A DNA stretch of 64,000 nt from Paenibacillus antarcticus (GTDB lineage: Bacteria; Bacillota; Bacilli; Paenibacillales; Paenibacillaceae). Location: assembly GCF_001637225.1 (NCBI RefSeq), contig NZ_LVJI01000016.1, positions 1 through 64,000 of the forward strand, written 5' to 3'. Made by a program: the position numbers and the translations under genes. Every line of letters begins with the position of its first letter. Position 1 is the first letter of the stretch. The notes under the pieces were generated by a model. The model made no database searches. It was not told the origin of the DNA and worked only from the letters and a program-made list of their open reading frames with translations. Of this stretch, positions 37,147-47,300 are shown piece by piece.

Positions 37147-37163
37147 TATAGATTCTATCTATA
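37147..37163. promoter_or_regulatory. LysR-type operator palindrome
   Basis: TATAGAT-TCT-ATCTATA, seven-base perfect arms, 28 bases upstream of the LysR gene and 139 bases before the divergent ABC ATPase gene. It fits the T-N11-A LysR box. Confidence 0.6.
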
Positions 37164-37301
37164 AATGTTAACAGTATTCATTGAAATAATTAATTGTACC
37201 TTTACATTCATTTAACACGGGTATTGTACTTCACAGCTAGACTAATAAATGTAAGTAAAGATTCAATACATAAAGCCAAAGCATACAAGGATGGTAATCA
37301 T

Positions 37302-38279
37302 ATGGATTTGAACATACGAGGGCTTGGTAAAGCCTTTGGTGGAACTATTGCCTTGCATCCAACGAATTTGACTGTACGTCAGGGAAGCTTTACGACACTA
37401 CTAGGTCCTTCAGGCTGTGGGAAAACAACAATTCTGCGCATGATTGCAGGGTTAGAAACACCGGATATGGGTACGATCTCGATGGGGGAAGAGGTGATCT
37501 TTTCGGGGGCAAGTAAGAAGGTGGTACCGACACACCAACGTGGCTTCGGCATGGTATTTCAAGATTTTGCATTGTGGCCGCATATGACGGTATTCGAAAA
37601 TGTTGCCTTTGGCCTTCGAGCGGGTAAGCGTACTTCAAGAATACGTGAAACCGTGATGGAAGCGTTGGACAAGGTTAAGTTGACAGGGATGCATGATAGA
37701 TACCCTCACCAACTGTCTGGTGGACAGCAGCAACGTGTAGCTTTTGCACGCGCTGTTGCTATAACACCACGTCTTGTGTTGTTCGATGAACCGCTAAGTG
37801 CATTGGATGCCGTACTACGTGAAGACATGCGTGTGGAAATGATGTCATTGGTTCGTGATTTGGGGCTTACAGCTCTGTATGTCACACATGATCAGATTGA
37901 GGCGATGTCCATGTCTGATGAAGTGGTGGTTATGAATAGTGGTCGAATCTTACAATCAGGAACACCGGAAGAGGTTTATGGTGAACCTTCAGATGCCTTT
38001 GTTGCACGCTTTATCGGCAAATCGAACTGGCTTGTGCCAGACCACACGATGTTCCGTCCAGAGCACCTGTTATGGGATCGGACAGGAGAAGATTGCCACT
38101 CTTTTGTAGTAGAGATTACACATGTCAGCTACGTAGGAGAGCGATATGAATTCAGAGTCAAAGCGGAGGCGTATGGGGAGCAATGGACTGCTTATCACCA
38201 TACTCGACTGGCTGTAGGTACGAAGACTGAGGTTTATTTACCGCATCATCGCCTTCATCACTTGAACGAATCTAAATAA
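37302..38279 (+). CDS. ABC importer ATPase, ferric-iron/phosphonate type (FbpC-like)
   Basis: 325 residues from the ATG at 37302 (AAGGAT nine bases upstream); the frame is open further upstream but the extra part lies in the promoter region. Walker A GPSGCGKTT, Q loop, signature LSGGQQQRVAF, Walker B LVLFDEPLSALD, VTHDQ. A short C-terminal regulatory segment follows. First gene of a four-gene operon. Confidence 0.88.
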   Translation: MDLNIRGLGKAFGGTIALHPTNLTVRQGSFTTLLGPSGCGKTTILRMIAGLETPDMGTISMGEEVIFSGASKKVVPTHQRGFGMVFQDFALWPHMTVFENVAFGLRAGKRTSRIRETVMEALDKVKLTGMHDRYPHQLSGGQQQRVAFARAVAITPRLVLFDEPLSALDAVLREDMRVEMMSLVRDLGLTALYVTHDQIEAMSMSDEVVVMNSGRILQSGTPEEVYGEPSDAFVARFIGKSNWLVPDHTMFRPEHLLWDRTGEDCHSFVVEITHVSYVGERYEFRVKAEAYGEQWTAYHHTRLAVGTKTEVYLPHHRLHHLNESK

Positions 38280-38295
38280 AGGGAGAGATTAAATT

Positions 38296-39381
38296 ATGAA
38301 TAATTTCACGACGAATAAGACAGGATGGAACAAGGGAACGTCACTTACATTGGCTCTGGCACTAGGTTTAACGTTGGCAGGCTGCGGCACTAATTCTAAT
38401 TCTAATTCTAATTCAACTGCCAAGGAGGCTTCGCCTTCAGCGAATAACAGCGTGACAAACACCCAAGCTGCCGATCAAAAGCTCGTTGTATATAGTGCGG
38501 GACCAGAAGGTCTCGCTTACAAGATAATTGAAGGATATGAAGCCCAAACAGGGGTGAAGGTCGAAATGTTCCAAGGAACAACAGGTAAAATTCTAGCTCG
38601 TATGGAGGCAGAGAAATCCAACCCAGTTGTTGACGTTGTGATTCTAGCATCACTACCTTCTGCACAAGGGTTGAAGAACGATGGGCTGACACTACCTTAC
38701 CCGGAAGCCCACAATGCAGACAAGCTTAACCCTGATTGGTCAGATAAAGAAGGGAACTATTTCAGCAGTAGTGCTTCTGCTCTAGGTATTGCTTATAATA
38801 CAAAGCTTGTTACAACACCGCCGACTTCTTGGGAAGACTTAACTAAGCCAGAATACAAGGGACAAATCAACATTCCTGATCCTTCGTTATCGGGTTCGGC
38901 GCTTGATTTCATAACAGGTTATCTCAGTGACAAAGGAGAGAGTGGCTGGTCCTTGTTCGAGCAATTTAATAATAACGACGTAGCTGTTGCAGGAGCCAAT
39001 CAGGAAGCACTGGATCCAGTTATCACCGGTGCTAAAAGCATGGTAGTTGCTGCGGTTGACTACATGACATATAAAGCAAAAGCAAAGGGAGAACCGGTTG
39101 ATATCGTGTATCCGAAGGAAGGTACAGTGATTAGTCCACGTCCCGCAGCGATTATGAAATCAACCAAGCATGAAGAGAATGCTAAATCGTTCATTGACTA
39201 TCTACTATCAGATGAAGCCCAGAAGCTGGTATCCAATGCGGCCCTCCTCCCAGGTCGTACAGATATTAAGGCTGAGAATCGTGCCAATCTAGATGAGATT
39301 CCGCTACTCAAAGCTGATTGGGTATGGATGAATGAAAATGGAGCAGATGTGACGGATAAGTTCACGAAACTATTTAAATAA
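38296..39381 (+). CDS. ABC importer substrate-binding lipoprotein (iron/phosphonate cluster)
   Basis: 361 residues. Lipobox LTLAGC followed by an Asn/Ser-rich linker. The mature protein starts KLVVYSAGPEGLAYKIIEGYE, as in FbpA and phosphonate-binding relatives, and contains TSWEDLTKPEYKGQI and PRPAAIMKSTKH. The paired Tyr typical of ferric binding is not obvious (there is DYMTYK). Ligand could be Fe(III), aminoethylphosphonate or a sugar phosphate. Confidence 0.82.
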   Translation: MNNFTTNKTGWNKGTSLTLALALGLTLAGCGTNSNSNSNSTAKEASPSANNSVTNTQAADQKLVVYSAGPEGLAYKIIEGYEAQTGVKVEMFQGTTGKILARMEAEKSNPVVDVVILASLPSAQGLKNDGLTLPYPEAHNADKLNPDWSDKEGNYFSSSASALGIAYNTKLVTTPPTSWEDLTKPEYKGQINIPDPSLSGSALDFITGYLSDKGESGWSLFEQFNNNDVAVAGANQEALDPVITGAKSMVVAAVDYMTYKAKAKGEPVDIVYPKEGTVISPRPAAIMKSTKHEENAKSFIDYLLSDEAQKLVSNAALLPGRTDIKAENRANLDEIPLLKADWVWMNENGADVTDKFTKLFK

Positions 39382-39383
39382 TC

Positions 39384-41060
39384 ATGAGAAACTCTTCATC
39401 TTTGCGACACATTCGAGCATGGTCGATTGCCCTAGCTTTACTTGTACTGACGATAATGATTGTTGTCCCTTTAGTTGAAATATTTATTCAAAGCGTATAT
39501 CGGGATGGGGAGCTGCAGTGGGCAGCACCGTTGCGTACTTTGGCCGATGCTGAGCTCATCAAAGTTCTACTTGGCTCAATCTGGCTAGGGATTTGCGTTA
39601 TAGCAGGTACAACCATACTCGCACTACCCCTCGCTTGGATCATGGTGAATACCCGGCTTGCTCGGTGGCGCTGGCTAGATATCGTCTTTTTGATCCCCTT
39701 CATGACACCACCTTATATTGGGTCTATGGGTTGGATTCTGTTTATGCAAAAGAACGGGTATCTGGAGCAACTTGTACCTGGGCTTGCATCAGTGACACCG
39801 GTCTTCTTCACCTTTGGAGGCATGGTCACGATTATGAGTCTACACTTGTTCCCATTTCTGTACTTGCTACTGCGAGGAGCGCTTGAGCGGATAGGCGGTA
39901 GCCTTGAAGAAGCGGGAGCTGTGCTTGGCGCGCCTTTCACATATAGGTTTCGGCGTATCATTGCACCGTTATTGCTCTCTGCGTACGGAATGGGAGCTAT
40001 GCTCATCTTCGTTAAAACGATCGCCGAGTTCGGAACGCCCGTCACGTTCGGAAAACGTATTGGGTATGAAGTAATGACCTCGGAGATTCACAAATATATA
40101 TCTAGCTGGCCGATTGATTTTGGCAAGGCGACATCGCTAGCCTCCGTGCTACTTACGGCATGTTTGCTGATTTGGTATGCGCAGTCGGTTCTAAGCCGAC
40201 GATTCACTTATAGTTTAGTAGGTGGTAAGGGGATGCGTCGTTCTTCCTTGCATTCACAAGGCCGAGGGACATGGATTTATGTTATCTTTGTCACGTTAGT
40301 GTTACTTCTGTCTATTGGGGTACCCTATTTCTCAATCATTGCAGCTTCAACCATGAAGCTGCGGGGAGTAGGACTTGCTTGGAATAACTTTACGCAGGAT
40401 TATTACAAGGAATTACTGACCTGGGGTTCTACGAGCATGAGATCGCTGATGAACAGTGTGCTACTATCACTAGCGGCTTCAACAATTGCCGTAATACTTG
40501 GCACTTGGTTTGCTATTGTCATTGGGAGATCACGTACCCGTATGGAGAGAACGACGGACTTATTCAGTCTATTACCGAATACGGTGCCGGGAATTGTTAT
40601 GGTCGTTGGATTGATTCTGCTGTGGAACTCACCGTGGATGCCGATTCCGCTGTACAACACATATGGTATGGTCATTTTGACGTATATCATTTTGTTTGTT
40701 CCATATACCGTGCAATATGTAAAAAGCGCCTTTGGCCAGATTGACCCCTCGTTGTTTCAAGCGGGACAAGTATTTGGCGGGAAACCACACTATGTTTTTC
40801 GCCGCGTATTGCTGCCCTTAATAGTACCCGGTATGATGGCTGGATGGATGATGACATTCACCATCGCCTCGCGGGAATTAGTGGGTTCGCTATTAATTTT
40901 GCCACCGTCCGTTCAAACCTCAGCAACGTATATATTTGCTCAATTTGAACAAGGGCAAGTATCCTTGGGCATGGCGATGGCCGTCGTATCTGTAGGGCTC
41001 ACCACCATGATGCTTGTAATTATTGAGAGCCTGGGCTCCAAAAGAAAGTGGAATGCTTGA
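39384..41060 (+). CDS. ABC importer fused permease, FbpB-like (12 helices)
   Basis: 558 residues, about 12 membrane segments. It contains two tandem BPD_transp_1 domains, each with an EAA-type loop (LEEAGAVLGAPFTYRFRRIIAPLL and FQAGQVFGGKPHYVFRRVLLPLI), as in FbpB/ThiP-class fused permeases. The start is two bases after the binding-protein stop. Its TGA shares one base with the ATG of the next gene. Confidence 0.9.
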   Translation: MRNSSSLRHIRAWSIALALLVLTIMIVVPLVEIFIQSVYRDGELQWAAPLRTLADAELIKVLLGSIWLGICVIAGTTILALPLAWIMVNTRLARWRWLDIVFLIPFMTPPYIGSMGWILFMQKNGYLEQLVPGLASVTPVFFTFGGMVTIMSLHLFPFLYLLLRGALERIGGSLEEAGAVLGAPFTYRFRRIIAPLLLSAYGMGAMLIFVKTIAEFGTPVTFGKRIGYEVMTSEIHKYISSWPIDFGKATSLASVLLTACLLIWYAQSVLSRRFTYSLVGGKGMRRSSLHSQGRGTWIYVIFVTLVLLLSIGVPYFSIIAASTMKLRGVGLAWNNFTQDYYKELLTWGSTSMRSLMNSVLLSLAASTIAVILGTWFAIVIGRSRTRMERTTDLFSLLPNTVPGIVMVVGLILLWNSPWMPIPLYNTYGMVILTYIILFVPYTVQYVKSAFGQIDPSLFQAGQVFGGKPHYVFRRVLLPLIVPGMMAGWMMTFTIASRELVGSLLILPPSVQTSATYIFAQFEQGQVSLGMAMAVVSVGLTTMMLVIIESLGSKRKWNA

Positions 41061-42337
41061 TGATAAAACTAAAGGTTTGGGGTGGAGCGGGCGAACATGG
41101 CCGCTCCTGTTATGTCTTCTCCGGAGAACAGAACCGGATTATGTTGGACTGTGGTGTCAAAAAAGAGGGGGTAGGGATTTACCCGCTTATTGATGCCGAT
41201 GAAGTATCACAGTTAACCGCTGTTTTTTTGTCACATGCACATGAGGATCATTCCATAGGACTTCCGTTATTATATAAACATGGATACAAGGGAGATATAT
41301 GGACAACAAGGGCAACTTCGGAACAACTCGGAAGCTATTTCGAAAGTTGGCGTAGATATGTGAACAGACGCGGGGGAGAGCTTCCGTACGAAGAGAAGCA
41401 TATAGAAGTGATGACGTACCGTTATCTTGAGGATTATGCTTTACCTGATGAATGGTTCGAACTGAGTAAGGACTTGAGAATAAAGTGGGGAAGAAGCGGG
41501 CATCTTGCTGGTTCTGTATGGTTATTGCTAGAGATGGAGGAACGTAAGGTATTCTTCTCCGGGGACTACAGTCGTGAGTCCCAATTGTTGGGCGTGGATT
41601 CACCTAAAAGTTCAATAGTCGATATGTCTATAATTGATAATGCATATGGTATGGAGGCCGACCCACAGCAAGTAAAGCTGGATCAACTTACACAGGCAGC
41701 AAAGCGTATTCTTGGTGCAGGGGGTCACTTGCTATTGCCGGTTCCGGCGCTTGGCCGAGGTCAGGAATTACTCATTTGGTCGTCAGAACTATTTTCCGAA
41801 TACAGAATAATAGTAGAACAAGAGATTTGGCTTGGACTTGAGCGAATGAGAAAATGGTCAGAATGGCTCCGTTCAGGGGCTCTACAGCGGATTGAAGAAC
41901 TATTGAATAGCAACAAAGTGGTTATTCCGATCGATGATCAGGAACGTATTTCTTTGTTGGAAAGTGACATGCCTAGCATAATATTTACCGGGGACGGGAT
42001 GATGGAATCTCCACGAGCGCGTTGGTATTATAATCAATTATCACATTCGGAGAAACATGCAGTTATTTTGACAGGTCATACGGCACGAGGTTCATTTGGA
42101 AGGAAAGTATTAAATAAAGGAACGCTACCATCGGGATGCAGTGTGCAGCACATATGCTATAAAGTTCATCAAGGTCTACCCGATGTGAGCATGATGTTGA
42201 ATGAAGTACCAAGCAATCAAGCGGTTTTGGTGCATGCGCCTAAAGAAGAAACTGATCTTGTGGTCGCGAGATTGCTTGCTGAAGGACATAAGGGTTTGTA
42301 TTCATTACAACCAGGTACAGAAATGAACTTACGTTAG
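41060..42337 (+). CDS. Beta-CASP metallo-beta-lactamase (RNase/CPSF-like) protein in an ABC operon
   Basis: 425 residues. Metallo-beta-lactamase metal site: HAHEDHS (about 59-65), His in SGHLAGS (about 147) and Asp in FSGDYSRES (about 168). The beta-CASP part has LPVPALGRGQELL (about 230), TGDGMM, TGHTARGSFGR and a final VHAPKEE His, the order seen in bacterial CPSF-like RNases. Its ATG overlaps the permease stop by one base (TGATG), so it is translated from the transporter mRNA. Coupling such a nuclease fold with an importer is unusual; it might process the imported phosphoester instead of RNA. Confidence 0.85.
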   Translation: MIKLKVWGGAGEHGRSCYVFSGEQNRIMLDCGVKKEGVGIYPLIDADEVSQLTAVFLSHAHEDHSIGLPLLYKHGYKGDIWTTRATSEQLGSYFESWRRYVNRRGGELPYEEKHIEVMTYRYLEDYALPDEWFELSKDLRIKWGRSGHLAGSVWLLLEMEERKVFFSGDYSRESQLLGVDSPKSSIVDMSIIDNAYGMEADPQQVKLDQLTQAAKRILGAGGHLLLPVPALGRGQELLIWSSELFSEYRIIVEQEIWLGLERMRKWSEWLRSGALQRIEELLNSNKVVIPIDDQERISLLESDMPSIIFTGDGMMESPRARWYYNQLSHSEKHAVILTGHTARGSFGRKVLNKGTLPSGCSVQHICYKVHQGLPDVSMMLNEVPSNQAVLVHAPKEETDLVVARLLAEGHKGLYSLQPGTEMNLR

Positions 42338-42346
42338 AAGCACGCT

Positions 42347-42372
42347 AACCCGCATATAAATGCGGGTTTTTT
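42347..42372 (+). terminator. Intrinsic terminator of the ABC/beta-CASP operon
   Basis: AACCCGCAT-ATAA-ATGCGGGTT followed by TTTT. Confidence 0.93.
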
Positions 42373-42521
42373 GACATATACGAAACCGTCAGGATTTTCT
42401 TAGTATTAGAGAGAACTAAACAAGGGATTAACGTATTACTACCGAATTATGAATGTACTACTTGTAAGATAATAGAGAGAATTCTCTTATGGAATCAACC
42501 AAAATAGAAAGGATGATGATA

Positions 42522-43130
42522 ATGTCGAATCTATTACTTGAATTAGCCAAACCAGAAGGTGGAATGCTTCGCCCTGAAATGCTAGAACAGCTAACAATTG
42601 TTTCCGGAGAAATAGTTGCTTGTGATCCTCTCATATCTCATAGCAATCCCTTTGAACAAACGATCCAGCCGGGTACGTATTCGGTCGTAGCATGGTGGCA
42701 TGAGGAAGAAGAACGTATCGCTGCAGCTGAACTGAAATTGTCTGATGGACGACCCATTCGGTGGGAGATGGCTGTAAGACCAGGACAGAACGTGAACGAA
42801 CTGAAGGATGGAAGCATATACGGATATCCGGTGGATACGGGGCTAGGATGCTTCGCGGATGTAGAGGCGATCCATAAGCTCGAGGAAATGGAAGCTAGAT
42901 TGCAACGAGAACTCGGAGATGACTTTATCAGTCTATATGACAACCTAATCGATGATGTGTTGAGCGAACATGAGGATAATTGGGGAAGTGTGATCGTATG
43001 TGAGAATACCGGACTTAATGTAGTTATGTTCAGTTCTGGTTACGGCGATGGCTTCTATGCTTCTTATTGGGGATTTGATGCTGACGACAACGTAGTCTGT
43101 CTTCTTACGGATTTCAATGTACTCATGTAA
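42522..43130 (+). CDS. DUF4241 protein
   Basis: 202 residues from the ATG at 42522, eight bases after AAAGGA; an in-frame ATG at 42489 lacks a site. PGTYSVVAWWHEEEERIAAAELKLS, GYPVDTGLGCFAD and FSSGYGDGFYASYWGFDA are family hallmarks. DUF4241 proteins are often found as polymorphic-toxin immunity-like proteins, but no toxin gene is adjacent. Cytoplasmic, function unknown. Confidence 0.8.
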   Translation: MSNLLLELAKPEGGMLRPEMLEQLTIVSGEIVACDPLISHSNPFEQTIQPGTYSVVAWWHEEEERIAAAELKLSDGRPIRWEMAVRPGQNVNELKDGSIYGYPVDTGLGCFADVEAIHKLEEMEARLQRELGDDFISLYDNLIDDVLSEHEDNWGSVIVCENTGLNVVMFSSGYGDGFYASYWGFDADDNVVCLLTDFNVLM

Positions 43131-43252
43131 TCGTAATACGGGGTAGTAATATACTGAATTTATGATTTAGAGGGTGGTGTAGTGGAGATGAGATTAATCG
43201 AAGCTTACAAGCCATGAGCAATAGAAAGGAATGAGTCTGCAAATAAGTGAAC

Positions 43253-43306
43253 TTTACAAGACACCTTTTGGTGTCCTATAATTAATAAGACAACAAAAGG
43301 TGTCTT
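43253..43306 (+). promoter_or_regulatory. Promoter and 13-bp inverted repeat of the ArsR operon
   Basis: TTTACA (43253-43258), 18-base spacer, TATAAT (43277-43282). AAGACACCTTTTG (43258-43270) and its exact complement CAAAAGGTGTCTT (43294-43306) flank the -10 box. The first arm lies within GACACC-TTTT-GGTGTC. A likely operator for the ArsR-type repressor encoded just downstream. Confidence 0.7.
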
Positions 43307-43370
43307 ATTGGTTATTGTGATTATAATCAGTGACATTACAGGAAATATTAATGAAAAGGTGGGGGTGATT

Positions 43371-43697
43371 TTGACCGAAAAGGGCCAAGTAAGGGATGTT
43401 TATGATGCTGTTGCCGATCCAACAAGGCGCAAATTACTTCGAATGTTGGCAGATGTTGAAGAATTACCCCTACATGAAATAACGGTTCATTTTCAAATGG
43501 GTCGTACAGCAGTTTCTAAGCATTTGGCTATTCTTAAAGAAGCTGATCTCGTAATTACTCGTAAGGTTGGTAGAGAAACGAGATATCGGTTGAATGTCGC
43601 TCCGCTCCAAGAAATTCAAGATTGGGTATCTTTTTACGAAGGATTCTGGAAACAAAGAATTGTGAAATTAAATCTATTATTGGAGGAAAAACAATGA
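43371..43697 (+). CDS. ArsR-family transcriptional repressor
   Basis: 108 residues from TTG at 43371, eight bases after AAAGGTGG; a GTG at 43365 is an alternative. Winged helix with AVADPTRRKLLRMLA, FQMGRTAVSKHLAILKEADLVITRKVGRETRYRL. No Cys metal site is visible, matching the metal-independent ArsR type that is paired with SRPBCC proteins. Overlaps the next gene by four bases. Confidence 0.9.
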   Translation: MTEKGQVRDVYDAVADPTRRKLLRMLADVEELPLHEITVHFQMGRTAVSKHLAILKEADLVITRKVGRETRYRLNVAPLQEIQDWVSFYEGFWKQRIVKLNLLLEEKQ

Positions 43698-44110
43698 AAT
43701 CAGATGTATCATTAGATTTTCAATTTACAAGTTCAATCGAGCAGGTGTGGAATGCTTTAACTGATTCGGATACGCTTGCGAAATGGATATGGAAAAATGA
43801 CTTTAAACCAATCGTAGGACATAAGTTTCAATTCCGGGCTGAGCCAAATGAATGGTGGGATGGAATTGTAGATAGTGAAGTGCTCGAAGTAGACGAGCCT
43901 CATACAGTATCTTACACTTGGGTAAGTGCCGGGGAAAGCACTACGGTTACATGGACTTTGAAAAAAGGTTCAGATGGAACTACCCATCTACATTTCGATC
44001 AAACTGGATTTAGTGAAGAAACCAAAGCCCGCGAAGGAGCCATCGAAGGAGCTAAATATGCTTGGACGAACATGGGTGGTCAGCTCGAAAAAGTGTTAGC
44101 GGAATTGTAA
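43694..44110 (+). CDS. SRPBCC / AHSA1-family protein
   Basis: 138 residues, coupled to the ArsR gene (ATGA). VSLDFQFTSSIEQVWNALTDSDTLAKWIW and GTTHLHFDQTGF match the START-like fold named after Aha1. Such proteins bind a hydrophobic ligand in a deep cavity. With ArsR it forms a common two-gene unit in Bacillales whose inducer is unknown. Confidence 0.9.
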   Translation: MKSDVSLDFQFTSSIEQVWNALTDSDTLAKWIWKNDFKPIVGHKFQFRAEPNEWWDGIVDSEVLEVDEPHTVSYTWVSAGESTTVTWTLKKGSDGTTHLHFDQTGFSEETKAREGAIEGAKYAWTNMGGQLEKVLAEL

Positions 44111-44156
44111 ATTATTAATATAAATCTTCTCATACAAATATACCATTCTTCAAATA

Positions 44157-44192
44157 GGGTGCAATTCTGTAGTAAGAATTGTGCTCTTTATT
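44157..44192 (+). terminator. Intrinsic terminator of the ArsR-SRPBCC operon
   Basis: GGGTGCAATTCT and AGAATTGTGCTC (with G-T pairs) followed by TTTATTT. Confidence 0.7.
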
Positions 44193-44341
44193 TATGAGAA
44201 GGGCGCTCTTTTGGAACACGGATAGCATCATTATTAATGGGATGGAGGAATATGAGTTTGTTGATTCGAAAAAACAATAAATTCATTTGAAGTTTTGCTA
44301 ACATGGCAATGCTATATAAAGAGGATGGAGAGGATACCACT

Positions 44342-47300
44342 ATGAAAATAAATCAATTAATTGCGAACAATATTAATAAATTAGATGCAGTACTACCCGT
44401 AGATAAGTCGCTAGGAATTGCTGGTTTGTCTGGATCTGGTAAAACAACGTTTTCCCAAACCATTGGTGAAGAATCCAAGAAGCGTCTCGTTTCCTTATTG
44501 CCAAAGGCTGAATATCAGTATTTATTTCCTAATATTATGGAAACCAATTTCAGTGCCATCAAGATGGAAGAAATGCCACTGGTACTTTTTCTGGGAAGAT
44601 CATCGATTTCTTCTAATCCGCGTTCAACTATTGGTACACATACTGGCGTGTTTACAGAGATTCGTGTTGCTTTTGCCGAAAAATATAATCTTTCTCCGGA
44701 AGTTTTCTCATTTAATAATGAATTAGGTTGGTGTGCAGATTGTAAAGGTCGCGGAACGACTAAAAACATCGAATGTAAAAAATGTAAGGGTAGTCGCTAT
44801 AATCAAGAAATTGAACAATATAAAATCGAATTATATGATAAAGCACAGCGAATTTCCGATATCAATGACCTAAGTATTGAATCCATTCTCTCATTAGCTG
44901 AGGTTCTACATATTAGTGAAGCGAAGCAGAATATTCTCCAGAATATAATCAATATGAATATTGGTTACTTAACCTTAAATCGCATTATGGGCACATTGTC
45001 AGGTGGGGAATTAACACGACTTTACTTGGCGGAATTTATGTCTTCAAGTGAAAATACAATTATTATAATTGATGAAATCTCCGTGGGTCTTGATCACCAG
45101 ACATTATTGAAAATTTTGGAACAGATTAAACATTTGGGCTATAAGAATCAAATATGGGTCATTGATCATTCTGACACGGTACTCGACACAACAGACGAGC
45201 AATTGTTCTTTGGACCAGGTAGTGGTAAATACGGTGGGAAAATTGTTGAAGAATCACCACGTCCTGGGCCAATCAGCTGGGAACGAAATCAGGCAGCGCC
45301 AACAGAATACTATCAATTTCATGATCTTTACTGTCGTAATATCCAAATAGCCGAAATTCAGATTCCTCACAATAGACTTGTAACGTTTACGGGTGAGTCT
45401 GGATGTGGTAAATCTACACTCGTCAATGAGTGTATGGCCAAAGATTTTCTGAATCGATATCCTAAAGATAAACTGGTAATCGTCGGGCAAGATCGAAACC
45501 AATCGATTACCAGTCGGTCAACTGTTGCGACTTTTCTTGATATTAAAAGAAAACTCACAAAATATAGTGAAGATATTGATGATATTTTTGAGCGTTCAAT
45601 TGAAGATATTATTGATGAACTGCCAAATGAAGACATTGCTCATAAACGCTTGAGCCTATTGATCAAACTTGGACTTGGTTATTTGACGTTGGAAAGAAAA
45701 ACACAGTCCTTATCGACTGGTGAATTTCAATGTGTCCATTTAGTTTCTGAGCTGTTTGGGGGATCAAGAAACCCACATACGCTTTTTATTTTTGACGAGC
45801 CTTCAAAAGGTTTATCACAAAATATTTTGAATCAGTTTATTGATAGTGTTAGGGTCATTCTACAGGATGAGTCTGTATCAATTATGATGATTGAGCATAA
45901 TTCGTATATGCTGGAAAGCTCTGATTTTATCGTTGATTTTGGTAAAAGACAGCTTGCACCTGTGGAGCGCCTTAATGTTGTTAGTCATAATGATTATTAT
46001 CGTCAAGAAAACAGTGCGGATAGTATGGCACCGTTGCATATTTCTTCAACACGAAAGTCACAACATGGAATTGACTACTTAAAAGAAAATCAGATTTCCT
46101 ATTTTAAAAATGCGGAAAACGTCTATAAGGGTGGTATTCTAAAGAGCTTATCGTCCATGGCCCGTCTGATTTATGGTGAATACGAATCTGAAATAATAGC
46201 ACCCGTCATCGCCATTGATATGGAAAGACATTTGTATAGTCAATATACTTTTCTCTATGAAATTGGTGGATTGATCAACCATATTGTGGCGGCGCATCCT
46301 ACCAATAAAGATACGAATAGCTTCGATTTCTATCATCAAGACAATCATTGCCCATGCTGCAAGGGGCGCAGGATGATTGAACAATTTGATTTTGATATTG
46401 TTATTCAGGATAAAACCGTGCCATTCTGGGATGGATTGTTGCATCCAGATGCGATGGAGATTTTAAAATTCTATAAATTTGAAAAAATACAATTCATCTT
46501 TGATGAGATTAAGAATGAGCTCGGTCAGGATATAAGCAAAAGTTATAACGAGATGACAGAAGCAGAAAAGCATACCTTTTTATACGGGTATTGGGAGAAG
46601 TCATTCTATGATAAAGCAGGCAAGGCATCGAGGACTTGGGAAGGATTTAATCACATCATTGGGAACTATATGGTCATATCGAAATCGATTATTAAAGAGC
46701 ATATAAAAGAATCGAAAAAAATGATTACCTGTCCAATCTGTGAAGGAACCGTACTAAATCATCATAAAAAGCTGAAATTTGGCGACACCGATATTCGTGA
46801 GATTATTGGACAGCCTCTTAATCAAGTCATAACAACCGTTGGAAAGTTACAGGTACTAGAAAAAATGAAGGTCATTGTAGGCGACGATATGGTTTTGACA
46901 GCGGATGTCTCTCTATTGCCTAGGGAAATACAAGTCGCTCTGAAAGTGCTTGAACTAGAGCTGGCAAGCTTTGCGCACTATGAAATGGTCTTGCAAAATG
47001 TCCTACCATTCTGGGGCAGTATAGCTCGTAGTATCGAATCCATTAGCATAAATAATCGAATTACCATCTGTGATTTTGCGAATATCACCGAAACAAGAGA
47101 AACGATTATTGATAAGTATTTCACCAATGGAAAATACAAAAAACTGACTTATGTCTATGAAGCGTTTGGTTACAAAAAAATTATCACCTTAATTAATAAG
47201 ATTAAAGCAAGTCATCCATGTCCATTCTGTAAAGGGAAGAAAGTAATATCGGAAGATGGGCTTCATGATGGTGTGTATAAATTAACGATACCTTGTGTTA

